In this document: one piece after another, positions 1 to 7,646 of the stretch
How positions within the stretch are numbered: the stretch's first letter is position 1
How the letters are laid out: the number at the start of each line of letters is the position of its first letter
Source: Microtetraspora sp. NBRC 16547
GTDB lineage: Bacteria; Actinomycetota; Actinomycetes; Streptosporangiales; Streptosporangiaceae
DNA length: 64,000 nucleotides
Direction: 5' to 3'
Assembly: GCF_030268965.1 (NCBI RefSeq)
Contig: NZ_BSSE01000002.1
Coordinates: forward strand, 1 to 64,000
Program-made: the position numbers and the translations under genes
The notes under the pieces: model-generated
What the model was told of the DNA's origin: nothing
Database searches by the model: none
What the model saw: only the letters and a program-made list of their open reading frames with translations

Positions 1-144
1 CCCTCGCAGATCAGAAGCCTCACCGTCGAGCTCGCCTCGCCGTTCCTGGCAGAGGCACTACAACACCATCATGCTATGCGCGTCTATCCGTACGCGCCTT
101 TGCACATGGAGGTGTACGCCGACAAGTTCGGCCGCTTCCGCTGA
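1..144 (+). CDS. 3' end of an unidentified gene (partial)
   Basis: The frame starting at the first base is open to a TGA at 142-144 and gives 47 residues ending ADKFGRFR. Third codon positions are mostly G or C, as in real genes of this genome, and the frame is open to the window edge, so this is probably the C-terminal end of a protein that starts outside. I do not recognise the family. A minus-strand remnant overlaps it from 58, so one of the two frames is non-coding over 58-144; the codon use favours this strand. Confidence 0.4.
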   Translation, partial: PSQIRSLTVELASPFLAEALQHHHAMRVYPYAPLHMEVYADKFGRFR

Positions 145-339
145 ACGCTGCGATTCTATAACTGCTGATTGCGCCTCGAATACTTGCTCCCTAGCGGCTT
201 CTGCCTGACTTTCGGCAGCCCAAGCGCTGTGCTTGGCGTGCCTGGTGGCTCGCATTGAAACAATCAAGGCGATAATAGATGCGAATAGTGAAGCTCGTTC
301 AACAGTTACGTTCGCCTTTATTAAACTCCAGATCTCAGG
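58..339 (-). pseudogene. Remnant of a small membrane/coiled-coil protein
   Basis: Read on the minus strand from just after a TAG at 342-340, the frame encodes a hydrophobic stretch (LFASIIALIV) followed by SMRATRHAKHSAWAAESQAEA and a Glu/Ala-rich helix. This one-TM-plus-coiled-coil layout is common in short uncharacterised actinobacterial proteins. No ATG, GTG or usable ribosome binding site precedes the membrane segment, and the last 25 or so residues look non-coding. I read it as a gene that has lost its start and its true C-terminus. Function is unknown. Confidence 0.35.
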
Positions 340-523
340 CTATTCTGCTAGCAGCTCAGGCATACCTCACAAAGTAGGCCATCTTGGCGCCATCGGATAG
401 GAGTCAGCCGTGACCGTGACTAGACACTGACAGACGGCATCTTTAGAGGGCTACTTAGCCAGAGCCACCGCGCTGCGGCTCCCTTGATGAACCGTAGAGC
501 TAGCCGTTTAGCCGTCCGAGCAT

Positions 524-648
524 TGCCGAATTGTGCTCATAGGTATCAAGGCGGCGGCGCTGCGCGCCCCCGCACCGCGGCCCATCGCCCGCCCGCCGTC
601 CGGGCATGCGGCCTGGGGGCCGGTCCCGGACGGCAGCGGCTCGGGCCG
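524..648. repeat. Dispersed repeat E, copy 1
   Basis: About 125 bp starting TGCCGAATTGTGCTCATAGG matches 8985-9108 in the same orientation with scattered substitutions and small indels. The remaining DNA of the 340-818 gap shows no recognisable gene. Both copies lie beside remnants of mobile or broken genes, which suggests the end of a mobile element or a repeat family specific to this lineage. No open frame is conserved between the copies. Confidence 0.75.
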
Positions 649-818
649 TCCTCCGCACCGCAGCAGACGCCGTAATCCAACGCACCGACGACCACAGCGC
701 CGCGCCGCTGCGCCCTGCTCTTCGAGGCTCCTTAGGCGCCGCATCGGCGCCGTTGTGCCCTGCCCCCGCCTGGACACGGATCCCACATACGCAGAATGAT
801 CAGAACATGGAGCCAATG

Positions 819-1187
819 ATGTACGAGGATGTGGTGGACCGGTTCGTGCAGGAGGTTCCGGAGTTCACTCCGGTTTGGCAAGAACACGTAGCCGATAATG
901 GAGAGGTCCTACAGCACGTGCTGTTTTGGGACGTCACAATGTTCGTCCTTGACGCGCATGAGCGAGGAAACCGAAAAATTGTCGATCGCTGTCTCGACTT
1001 CCTTGAGCGTGCTCTTCAGTCGACAGACGTCCACGTTCGGAACCTGGTTGGAACTTCCTTCGTGGAGAACGTGGGCCCGTGGGATCCGGCTGTTCGTGAC
1101 TTCATCGGGACCTGGCCTCCGCTTCTCCGAGAGCAGGCAGCTCGTGATGGTTGGCAGGCAACGGAAGCGCCCAACAATATGCGCTGA
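819..1187 (+). CDS. Small uncharacterised protein (possible DUF7674 family)
   Basis: The 122-residue product starts MYEDVVDRF and has a soluble, acidic, helix-rich composition with the segments PEFTPVWQEHV and HVLFWDVTMFV. It resembles a family of about 120-residue actinobacterial proteins of unknown role, often listed as DUF7674; that assignment is from memory and moderate. The start at 819 is chosen because GGAG lies 6 nt upstream (809-812); ATG codons at 807 and 816 are alternatives. It stands alone between repeat E and the transposase. There is no signal peptide or membrane segment, so a cytoplasmic location is likely. Confidence 0.7.
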   Translation: MYEDVVDRFVQEVPEFTPVWQEHVADNGEVLQHVLFWDVTMFVLDAHERGNRKIVDRCLDFLERALQSTDVHVRNLVGTSFVENVGPWDPAVRDFIGTWPPLLREQAARDGWQATEAPNNMR

Positions 1188-1292
1188 AGAGTGCATGCCT
1201 CCGGCGAGGGCACTCCGGCTCCGGGGTGATCGCCAATCGAGGCCCGGAGGCCGTAGATGGCTGAGGTGGAGCCCGCGCACCCCTCCTACCAT

Positions 1293-1394
1293 CGACCCAG
1301 GCAGAGCCCAGCAGGCCAACTCCTCCGACTCAAGCCCGTCTGTGCCCCTTGGCGTCCAATCGCCGAGGAACGGCGACCGGTTAAGGTACACACG
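1293..1394. repeat. Dispersed repeat B, copy 1
   Basis: About 100 bp (CGACCCAGGCA...GGTACACACG) match 10396-10496 in the same orientation, including the shared strings CTCAAGCCCGTCTGTG and GAGGAACGGCGACCGG. Weaker similarity (CCTCCGGCG...GGCTCCGGG) extends upstream to about 1198 and 10306. It lies in a 535-bp gap, 1188-1722, that carries no convincing gene. Copy 2 directly abuts a transposase remnant, so this is probably debris of, or a target favoured by, mobile elements. Confidence 0.75.
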
Positions 1395-1621
1395 AAGACG
1401 GGCTTGCCCCTCCGTCGCTGGCCCGCTGCCGCTTCGCGGTGGCTGTCGACCGCCGAGCGTGACCGCGTCCGAGCGGTGCTCATGCTTCTCCCGGAGTGCC
1501 CGGAGCGCTTCCACGCAGAGATGGGGAAGCAGCAACGCCGCCTTGCACGATCACACGCCACCCGCCCGTATCTGCCACGTGAGCAGGGCGGGGAGCCCTC
1601 TACCTCAAGTAATCACGGCAG

Positions 1622-3335
1622 ACTTGATCGACTAACCCATTTACATGCAGAAAGTGCCCCTGAACTGGGAAAATCAAAGCGACCAAGCATTTGATAACCA
1701 CAGTTCGAGGAGCACTTTCCAGGTGTCTGACCCTACCGCGTGGTCCCGCGATCTCACAGTCGAAGTCGACGGACGTGGCGTGGTCAACCACGCCGGATCC
1801 GCCGTACTTCGACTGTTCGCCGACGGCACCGGGCTGACCGAACGCCTGTCCAGGGCACTGCGCCGCCGCGGCTTCACCCCGGTCCACGATCGCGGCCGCG
1901 TGCTCACCGACACCGCCGTGATGATCGCTGACGGCGGGCGAGTGCTGTCCGATCTAGCCACCCTGCGCGACCAAGGGGAACTGTTCGGGCCGGTCGCCTC
2001 CGACCCGACCCTGCGACGGGCACTCACCGAGATCGACACCCTGCAACTCGATCGGATCGCCGCCGCCCGCGCCGCTACCCGCCGGAACGTGTGGCAGTTG
2101 ATCGCCGCCCGGCACGGCGGCATCCCCGCCTCCCGCGTCGCCGACCGCGACCTGGGCAAACAGATCGTCATCCGACTGGACGCAACAATGATCCCCAGTC
2201 ACTCCGACAAGCAGGGCGCCGCGGCCAACTTCAAAGGCTACGGCCACCACCCCCTCGCGTCGTTCTGCGACAACACCGGCGAGGCCTTGGTGGTCAAGCT
2301 CCGGCCCGGCACCGCGGGCAGCAACACCGCCCGCGACCACATCGACGTGGTCGACACCTCGATCGCCGCTGTCCCCTGGCCGTACCGGCGCAACCTGCTG
2401 ATCACCACCGACGGCGCGGGAGCCACCCACGACTTCATCAACCACCTGCACGACCTGGCCCACCGCCGCGGCCAGCACCTGGACTACTCCATCGGCTGGG
2501 AGTTGGGTGAACGCGAAACCAACGCGATCACCCTGCTGCCCGAAGATGCCTGGCAGCACGTCATCGACGCCGATGGCAAACCGCGCGACCTCGACAACGC
2601 CGGTGTCGTCGAACTCACCGGACTGCTCCGCCGCAGCGTCGGCGGCGACCAACTCGCCGGCTGGCCCGCCGACATGCGAGTCATCTGCCGCCGCGAACGC
2701 CCCGGCAGCGGCGCCCAACTGTCGCTGCTGGAGGAGGCCGACGGATGGCGATACAGCCTGTTCGTCACCAACACGCACGGCCGCCAACTCGACTTCCTCG
2801 AAGCCCGCCACCGCGTCCACGCCCGCGTCGAGGACCGCATCCGGAATGGAAAATCCACCGGGCTCGCTCACCTGCCCAGCACATCCATGCAGGTCAACAC
2901 CGCGTGGTGTGTCGCCGCCGCGATCGCCACTGACCTGCTGTGCTGGCTACGGCTGCTCTGCCTGACCGGGACCATGGCCCACGCCGAACCCAAAACACTG
3001 CGCTACCGGCTCCTGCACACCGCCGTACGCCTCGTGCGCGGCCAGCGCAAACGCAAGCTCAAGATCCCAGAAACCTGGCCCTGGGCCCGCGAACTGGCCG
3101 CCTGCTTCACCTTCGCGCTCGCCCTGGCCCCGCCCGGCTGACGCCACCACTCATGTCCCTTGACCGCAGACCCCGGAGGAACCCCCCCACGTCGGCCCAT
3201 GGAACCGACGCCCACCCGACGCGACAGCCGGGTCGGACCGCTGCCCAGTAGCTTGACAACATGATCGAACTCGGGGCCGAAGACCGGCTTCACACTCGAG
3301 AAGTGCCCTCGCGCCTTACCCGTGACTGATCAAGG
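1622..3335 (+). mobile_element. IS1380-family insertion sequence (ends tentative)
   Basis: The element is defined by its transposase at 1723-3141. Its ends are uncertain: a 7-bp inverted pair, CTTGATC at 1623-1629 and GATCAAG at 3328-3334, brackets the gene at plausible distances, and the right one lies directly against dispersed repeat C at 3336. No 4-bp target duplication is visible at these borders, so they may be coincidental. Confidence 0.4.
1723..3141 (+). CDS. IS1380-family transposase
   Basis: A 472-residue DDE transposase, the normal length for the IS1380 family, that catalyses cut-and-paste movement of its own element. Candidate catalytic residues are D153 in IRLDATM, D230 in LLITTDGAG and E370 in ARVEDRIRNGK, spaced as in this family. 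The GTG at 1723 is preferred because GAGGAG lies 10 nt upstream at 1706-1712; an ATG at 1645 in the same frame has no such site. The C-terminal part is basic and helical, ending in an LRYRLLHTAVRLVRGQRKRKL segment typical of IS1380 proteins. The frame is uninterrupted, so the element may still be active, in contrast to the broken mobile genes nearby. Confidence 0.93.
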   Translation: MSDPTAWSRDLTVEVDGRGVVNHAGSAVLRLFADGTGLTERLSRALRRRGFTPVHDRGRVLTDTAVMIADGGRVLSDLATLRDQGELFGPVASDPTLRRALTEIDTLQLDRIAAARAATRRNVWQLIAARHGGIPASRVADRDLGKQIVIRLDATMIPSHSDKQGAAANFKGYGHHPLASFCDNTGEALVVKLRPGTAGSNTARDHIDVVDTSIAAVPWPYRRNLLITTDGAGATHDFINHLHDLAHRRGQHLDYSIGWELGERETNAITLLPEDAWQHVIDADGKPRDLDNAGVVELTGLLRRSVGGDQLAGWPADMRVICRRERPGSGAQLSLLEEADGWRYSLFVTNTHGRQLDFLEARHRVHARVEDRIRNGKSTGLAHLPSTSMQVNTAWCVAAAIATDLLCWLRLLCLTGTMAHAEPKTLRYRLLHTAVRLVRGQRKRKLKIPETWPWARELAACFTFALALAPPG

Positions 3336-3903
3336 TCTACGTCGTGACTGGCTCCCGTTTGCAAGCAGAAAGTCAGGGGGTGTGCCAGGTGCCGAGAGCC
3401 CCGGGTCGGCGCGCTGCCGCTTCGCAGTGGATCGATGGCAAGCGGGACAGAGGGGGCAGAGAACATGCTCGCGCCCGAGCAGCCTGGAACCAGAGCGAAA
3501 CAGTAAACGTTCCATGATTGACTAGATCGAAGAGCCGAGGGCGGCAAGTGAGCAACGCGCAGCACTCAGGCAGGCGAGCAAAACGGCAACGCGCCCGAGC
3601 GGCCAAGCAGGCGGCTACGGAGAAAAGCGTGGTTCGCAGGCTTGTGCTCTACACGGTGGCTGGCGTTCTTATTCTCGGCGGCTTGATCTTTCTGGTGTTT
3701 CCGGTCGTGGGAGTGGTCGGTGCAGGTGGCATCGCCTCGGGCGTAATCTTCGCTGCTTCAGCGGGTATGCCCACAAGCTGGGTAGGGCCGCCTAATCCCC
3801 GTGCACCGTATCGCGCCCTGGTCGTGGCCATTAGCGGTCTTCTGCTCCTAGCGTTCGTGCTGGTGTATGGAGTCTCGGAACAGATCGGGTGAGTGACCAA
3901 CTG
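3336..3903. repeat. Dispersed repeat C, copy 1, split in two halves
   Basis: The left half, 3336-3380 (TCTACGTCGTGACTGGCTCC...), and the right half, 3885-3903 (TCGGGTGAGTGACCAACTG), together reproduce the continuous 55-bp sequence at 8571-8625. About 500 bp carrying a small membrane-protein gene separate the halves here. The right half contains the stop codon of that gene. Confidence 0.65.
3548..3892 (+). CDS. Small two- to three-segment membrane protein, unknown function
   Basis: A 114-residue protein with a strongly basic N-terminus (QHSGRRAKRQRARAAKQ), then a hydrophobic pair of segments at about residues 30-65 (YTVAGVLILGGLIFLVFPVV, GAGGIASGVIFAASAG) and a third near 85-105 (ALVVAISGLLLLAFVLVYGV). 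The GTG at 3548 is chosen for GAGGG six nt upstream; a TTG at 3518 is also in frame. No family is recognised. It lies exactly between the two halves of repeat C, and its last codons and stop fall in the right half, so the gene may have arrived with the insertion that split the repeat. Confidence 0.6.
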   Translation: MSNAQHSGRRAKRQRARAAKQAATEKSVVRRLVLYTVAGVLILGGLIFLVFPVVGVVGAGGIASGVIFAASAGMPTSWVGPPNPRAPYRALVVAISGLLLLAFVLVYGVSEQIG

Positions 3904-3914
3904 CTCCCGAGCGG

Positions 3915-4103
3915 TCAGCCGCTGGTGAGCAGCAGGTCTCCGTTGACGGCCACGTCGGGGTGCTTGGTGGTGGCGAAGCTGCCCCCGGGGACGGCCCGGA
4001 GCCTGATGGTGCCGCTTTGGCGGTACTGCGGCCCGGCCAGTACGAGTTCGGCCACTCCATGCAGGCTCTGCCTGGTCAGGACCAGTGCTGTCATGTCCAC
4101 CGG
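3915..4103 (-). pseudogene. N-terminal fragment of an uncharacterised actinobacterial protein
   Basis: The 62-residue product contains SLHGVAELVLAGPQYRQ and GTIRLRAVPGG, which resemble the first 60 residues of a family of roughly 200-270-residue actinobacterial proteins of unknown role. It starts well: GTG at 4103 sits 6 nt after GGAGGAG. It then stops abruptly at TSG-stop, a few bases before repeat C (3885-3903) on the other side. I infer a gene truncated at its 3' end by the rearrangement that placed the repeat here. Confidence 0.5.
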
Positions 4104-4178
4104 CGTCTCCTCCCACGTCGTGTAACCCCGAAAACCCTGCCATGCACGGTCGAGTACCTCGCGCTCTGTGGGGGACTG

Positions 4179-4718
4179 CTACGGCCGGGCCAGCTGCCAG
4201 AGCGCCGCTGAGGACCACAGGATCGCGATGAGGGTGACCAGGGTGCCGCCGGCGAGTGGCAACGCCCAGCCGGGTAGGTGCCGGCTGCGGACGATGAGTA
4301 CCTTCGCGGCGAATGCGCCGTAGAAGAAGCAGCCGGCGAGGGAGTGCAGGGCGACCCGAGCGCTGTCCGTCTGCACTCCGTAGGCGGTGATGCAGTGGTA
4401 GGCGATGGGCAGGGAGAGCACGAACAGCACGGCTCCGCCGATGCGGTGGGCGAGGTGTACCGGGCGGGGGGCGGCACCGGCCCCGGGGAGCCGTTGGTAG
4501 ATCCACAGCGCCAATATGAGCTGGTAGAAGGCCAGGCCCAGCAGGGCGGTGCCGACTTGCGCCTTCAGAAGGTTCGCGTCGTTGCCGCGGCGTCCGAACA
4601 GGCTGCTGGCGTAGTCGGGTGTGTGTATCCGGCCGAACGCGTACAGGGCTGCCGTCACGGCGAGGGCGAGGCCGGCGGCTGCTGTCAGCCGCAGCCCGGC
4701 CGGGCGGGGTGGTGACAT
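4179..4718 (-). CDS. DUF6529-like integral membrane protein (cytochrome b561-like fold)
   Basis: A 179-residue protein with five hydrophobic segments (about residues 10-30, 48-70, 85-108, 122-143 and 150-174). His residues lie in the middle helices (LAHRIGG, IAYHCITAYG, ALHSLAG), the pattern expected for haem ligation in b561-type proteins, so an electron-transfer role in the membrane is plausible. It matches in size and style the proteins called DUF6529. The ATG at 4718 gives a compact start; a GTG at 4736, closer to GGAGG, is possible. The 105-bp repeat D lies about 90 bp upstream, and a second copy lies upstream of the nearby cupredoxin operon, hinting at joint control. Confidence 0.75.
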   Translation of the reverse strand: MSPPRPAGLRLTAAAGLALAVTAALYAFGRIHTPDYASSLFGRRGNDANLLKAQVGTALLGLAFYQLILALWIYQRLPGAGAAPRPVHLAHRIGGAVLFVLSLPIAYHCITAYGVQTDSARVALHSLAGCFFYGAFAAKVLIVRSRHLPGWALPLAGGTLVTLIAILWSSAALWQLARP

Positions 4719-4804
4719 CCTGTGGCTTGCTCCCACGTTCCTCCGATCCCTGCGTGGTCTCGGCTGTCGGCGCCGCCGCAACAGCCCGCTCAACGTAGTT
4801 CAAC

Positions 4805-4910
4805 TAGTTATGTTCCGCCTTCGCGGTGTCCCCGGCGTCAATCTCCCGAAAACCGGGGAATGCCAGGTTTTGCTGTGCTCCGAAATTCGCGGGATTATGT
4901 TACTGAGAAA
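4805..4910. repeat. Direct repeat D, copy 1 (106 bp)
   Basis: Copy 1 runs TAGTTATGTTCCGCCTTCGC to TACTGAGAAA and matches 7262-7366 in the same orientation at roughly 85-90% identity. On the minus strand both copies lie upstream of minus-strand genes (the DUF6529-like gene here, the cupredoxin operon at copy 2) and both keep a TTGACG hexamer. It may be a duplicated promoter region or the border of an inserted cassette. Nothing else is visible in the 4719-5084 gap. Confidence 0.8.
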
Positions 4911-5084
4911 TACTTGGCGTTATCGCCCCGCTGGGTTTCGTCGCCCGTCAATTCATGCGTAGGCGCCGACGGTGCGATCCAGCCAGCCGCAGGTGGCCTC
5001 TATTCGGTACCAGAAACTCGCGCGGGATATCAGTTCACCCGGCAAGATCGACAGCGGCATGCGCCACGAGTATCGAGTGGATGA

Positions 5085-5490
5085 TTATTCGGCGCCCGTG
5101 AGGCCCTCCGCCGGCTTGCGCATGGCCAGCTGCCAGGCCGCGAGCAGCAGCAGCGCGGCCACTTCGACGATCACGCTGATCGCAGCCTGCGGGGAGGGGG
5201 TGAATCCGTGCTCGGTGAACCCGAAAATCCCGATGGTGCGGGAGAGCGTGAAGCCGCCCAGCGTACCCAGGGCCACGGCGGCGGCGCCGAGCCTGACGAT
5301 GGCCGAGTCGCTGACGAGCAGCAGTAGGGTGACGGCGAAGGCGCCGCAGGCCTGGAGCAAGGAACGCCGTGCCGATGATGTGGATGTGCCGGTAGCCGCC
5401 GTTGAGGTAGAGGTCGGCGTGGATATAGCCGCTGACGGCGATGGCGGCGGCCGTGCTCAGGCGGGCGGCGAGGGCCGCGGACGCCTTCAT
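5085..5490 (-). pseudogene. Frameshifted four-helix membrane protein (third gene of the cupredoxin operon)
   Basis: The start (ATG at 5490) overlaps the preceding stop by 4 nt and encodes MKASAALAARLSTAAAIAV...HIIGTAFL. The frame then fails, but the next frame, from about 5360, continues sensibly as QACGAFAVTLLLLVSDSAIV through three more hydrophobic segments to KPAEGLTGAE and a stop at 5085. One extra T in CCTTGCTCC near 5362, where CCTGCTCC would keep the frame, explains the break. Repaired, it would be a protein of about 134 residues with four membrane segments, of unknown function. The single-base change could be a real mutation or a sequencing error. Confidence 0.7.
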
Positions 5491-6455
5491 GCCAGCTTGT
5501 GGTTGGTGACGGCCAGGCCGCCTACACCCTTACGGTAGGTGACAGTGCGGATGCCCAGTGCGTCCTTGAGGCGGCCGGCTGGTACCACCTGTGGGAGGGG
5601 TCCCGGCCCGATGCCCGGTTTGGGCAGCGGGTAGGCGGTGGTGGTGGCGCTGTGAAAGGTGACGTTGCCTTCGGTCTTGGTGAACAGCTGGTGCACGTGG
5701 CCGTTCAGGCAGGTCACAGAGGAGAAGCGGCGTAGCAGGCCTAGGACCTTGATGGCGTCATTGGTGCCCCAGCCCCAGGCCGGGTACATGGCGAACAGCG
5801 GGATATGGCTGAACACCACGATGGGAGTGCCAGCCGATAGATCAGCGACGTCTTTGCGGACGAAGTCGATCTGGTCGGTGCCAAGGTGCCCGAGTTGCTC
5901 CATGTGCAGGGTGTTGACCAGAGCGATGAAGTGGACGCCATGGGTGTCGAAGCTGTACCAGCCGTCGCCGAGGGTGTTTGCGCCGAATCGCTGCCGGTAC
6001 GCGCGTCCGGCGTCGCCGATCGAATCGTGTTCCCCGGGCACCGTGAAGACGCGACCGGTACGCAGGCCGGTCATCATCTGCTTGGCCTGGTCGAACTGGC
6101 CCGGGGTGGACAGGTGGGTGAGGTCTCCGCTGTGCATGACGAAGTCGGGCTGGAAGCCCAGGCTGTTGACCTGATTGAGCGCTTCGGTGAACGTTCGGTT
6201 CACGTCGGTGTTGGCGGCGCCGGTGAAGCCGATGTGGCTGTCGGAAATCTGCACGAACCGCAGCGCGCCAGAGTTTGCGGCGGCCTGTGCGGCGGCGCTG
6301 TCCTGGCTGCCTGCGATGCTGCTGATCACTTGGCCGTCGGCCACCATCAAGACCACGGCGGAGCCGAACCAGCCGGCGTGGCGCAGCAGTTGGCGGCGAG
6401 ACATCCCGTGTTCCGGCGTCGGCTCGGCTCCACGCGGATCGATAGGGCCGGTCAC
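5487..6455 (-). CDS. Tat-exported calcineurin-like metallophosphoesterase
   Basis: A 322-residue phosphoesterase with the metal-binding blocks in order: DSHIG, HSGDLTH, PGEHDS, VVFSHIPL and LNGHVHQ. The usual GNHD block reads GEHD, so one metal ligand differs from the canonical set. A twin-arginine signal (SRRQLLRHAGWFGSAVVLM) near residues 18-40 indicates export of the folded protein. The GTG at 6455 is chosen because it overlaps the upstream stop (GTGA), implying translational coupling. The stop in turn overlaps the next gene by 4 nt, giving a three-gene operon of cupredoxin, phosphoesterase and membrane protein. Substrate is unknown; an extracytoplasmic phosphodiester is likely. Confidence 0.88.
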   Translation of the reverse strand: MTGPIDPRGAEPTPEHGMSRRQLLRHAGWFGSAVVLMVADGQVISSIAGSQDSAAAQAAANSGALRFVQISDSHIGFTGAANTDVNRTFTEALNQVNSLGFQPDFVMHSGDLTHLSTPGQFDQAKQMMTGLRTGRVFTVPGEHDSIGDAGRAYRQRFGANTLGDGWYSFDTHGVHFIALVNTLHMEQLGHLGTDQIDFVRKDVADLSAGTPIVVFSHIPLFAMYPAWGWGTNDAIKVLGLLRRFSSVTCLNGHVHQLFTKTEGNVTFHSATTTAYPLPKPGIGPGPLPQVVPAGRLKDALGIRTVTYRKGVGGLAVTNHKLA

Positions 6456-6961
6456 TGGGTCACCGTCACAGTGGCGGTCATGAACGGGTGGATGCTGCAC
6501 AGGTACTTGTAGGTGCCCGGCGTGGTGAACTTGTAGGGGTAGCGGGCACCGGACGCCAGCGCGGCGGAGCGGAGCGGACCCTGGCCCTGGCTCGTCACGG
6601 TGTGCGGTTCAGGGTCCTGGTTGGTCCAGGTCACCGTAGTGCCTGCCTTGACGGTCAGCGCAGCGGGATGGAAGGCGAAATTCTTGATCGTCACGGAGTT
6701 CGGGCCCACCGGCGTGGCCGGCGCGCTGCGTGCGGGTGCGGCTGTGGCCGTGTTGGGCAGCACCGGGATGGGAGATGCCGGGCCGGTGCCGCCGGGCCTG
6801 CCGGGCAGGCTCTGGCCGGCGCCCGGGGTGATCCCGCGGGACGCCGGGCCGCGCTGCGGCGAGCCGCCGCAAGCGGTGACCAGACCAAGTGCGCCGATCA
6901 GAGCAAGTGCGCCGATCAGGGCCGGTAGGCGAGGTATGCGGGGATGAATATCGTGACTCAT
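6452..6961 (-). CDS. Cupredoxin (plastocyanin-like) lipoprotein
   Basis: A 169-residue blue-copper protein. A lipoprotein signal ends in LVTACGG with the lipidated Cys at residue 31, followed by a Pro/Gly/Ala-rich linker to about residue 85 and a cupredoxin fold. The type 1 copper ligands are visible as H120 (EPHTVTS), C155, H158 and M161 (YLCSIHPFM). It should be anchored to the outer face of the membrane and carry electrons. The ATG at 6961 follows GAGAGGG by 8 nt; an upstream extension to 7186 reads through non-coding DNA. It leads the operon with the metallophosphoesterase (4-nt overlap). The link to the DUF6529-like protein next door is inferred. Confidence 0.9.
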   Translation of the reverse strand: MSHDIHPRIPRLPALIGALALIGALGLVTACGGSPQRGPASRGITPGAGQSLPGRPGGTGPASPIPVLPNTATAAPARSAPATPVGPNSVTIKNFAFHPAALTVKAGTTVTWTNQDPEPHTVTSQGQGPLRSAALASGARYPYKFTTPGTYKYLCSIHPFMTATVTVTQ

Positions 6962-7222
6962 GCTCCTGTCCCTCTCGATGGCTGGAGTGCCGATCCATTC
7001 AGCGCGAATCGACATCGACACTGTGAGATAGCACGCCGGGTTACCCACGGAACCCGCCTGATCAAGTTTGGAGGAAAGGTGACAGGCCGCTCCGGCACGT
7101 TCACCAGCGCCGACCGTGGCTGGGACTCGACTACGCCGACGTGCTGAAACCCGATCCAGAAGCGTTTTTACCCTGAACTGACCCAATCAACGTGAAACCA
7201 CTGGATATGCGACGTTGACACT

Positions 7223-7240
7223 TATATCGCCGGAGATATA
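7223..7240. promoter_or_regulatory. Inverted repeat TATATC-N6-GATATA
   Basis: Perfect 6-bp arms separated by 6 bp, in a locally A+T-rich patch about 260 bp upstream of the cupredoxin start and just before repeat D copy 2. The geometry suits a dimeric repressor site or a promoter element; no regulator can be named. Confidence 0.35.
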
Positions 7241-7261
7241 TGCATGGTTGAACTATTTCCT

Positions 7262-7366
7262 TAGTTATGTCCCACCTTCGCGGTATCCCCGGCGTCAATC
7301 TCCCGAAACCGCGGAATGCTAGGGTTTGCTGTGCTCTGAAATTCGCGGAGATATTTTACTGAGAAA
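7262..7366. repeat. Direct repeat D, copy 2 (105 bp)
   Basis: Matches 4805-4910 in the same orientation, with shared strings such as CCGGCGTCAATCTCCCGAAA and TTGCTGTGCTC. The two copies bracket the whole cupredoxin operon. The gap 6962-7646 otherwise contains only the inverted repeat at 7223 and the tRNA-like scrap near 7503. Confidence 0.8.
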
Positions 7367-7502
7367 GGACGGTCTCTTGGTCCACTGCGAGATCGACGTA
7401 CGCCACGGATGCGGCGCGCTTGGCCACATTCGTAAGCGTCTTAGCCAGTCAGAAACCGGAGAGGCCGGCCCCACTTGGCGGAACCGGCCTCTTGCGTCTG
7501 TG

Positions 7503-7541
7503 GAGCTATGGGGATTTGAACCCAGACCCTTTCGATGCGAA
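7503..7541 (-). other. tRNA 3'-end-like fragment
   Basis: Read on the minus strand, the segment ends GGGTTCAAATCCC-CATAGCTCCA, which looks like a T-loop followed by an acceptor strand and discriminator base. No matching 5' acceptor strand (GGAGCTA) occurs in the next 100 bases and two T-stem pairs are broken, so it is not a working tRNA. Such 3' fragments are left by integrative elements that use tRNA genes as attachment sites, and an integrase remnant lies 1.1 kb away. Confidence 0.3.
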
Positions 7542-7646
7542 CGTGGGTAGAGCGGGCGGCACCGACCCATCGGGTGCTTTCCAGTGCTCTCTAGTTCGGG
7601 TGTGATTTCAACTGCGGGTCTTCCATACAGTCGGGTGTCAGCAGAT

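Noticed and set aside
7503-7541. A functional tRNA gene on the minus strand
   Set aside because: The T-loop and 3' acceptor strand are present but there is no complementary 5' acceptor strand, and two T-stem pairs are broken.
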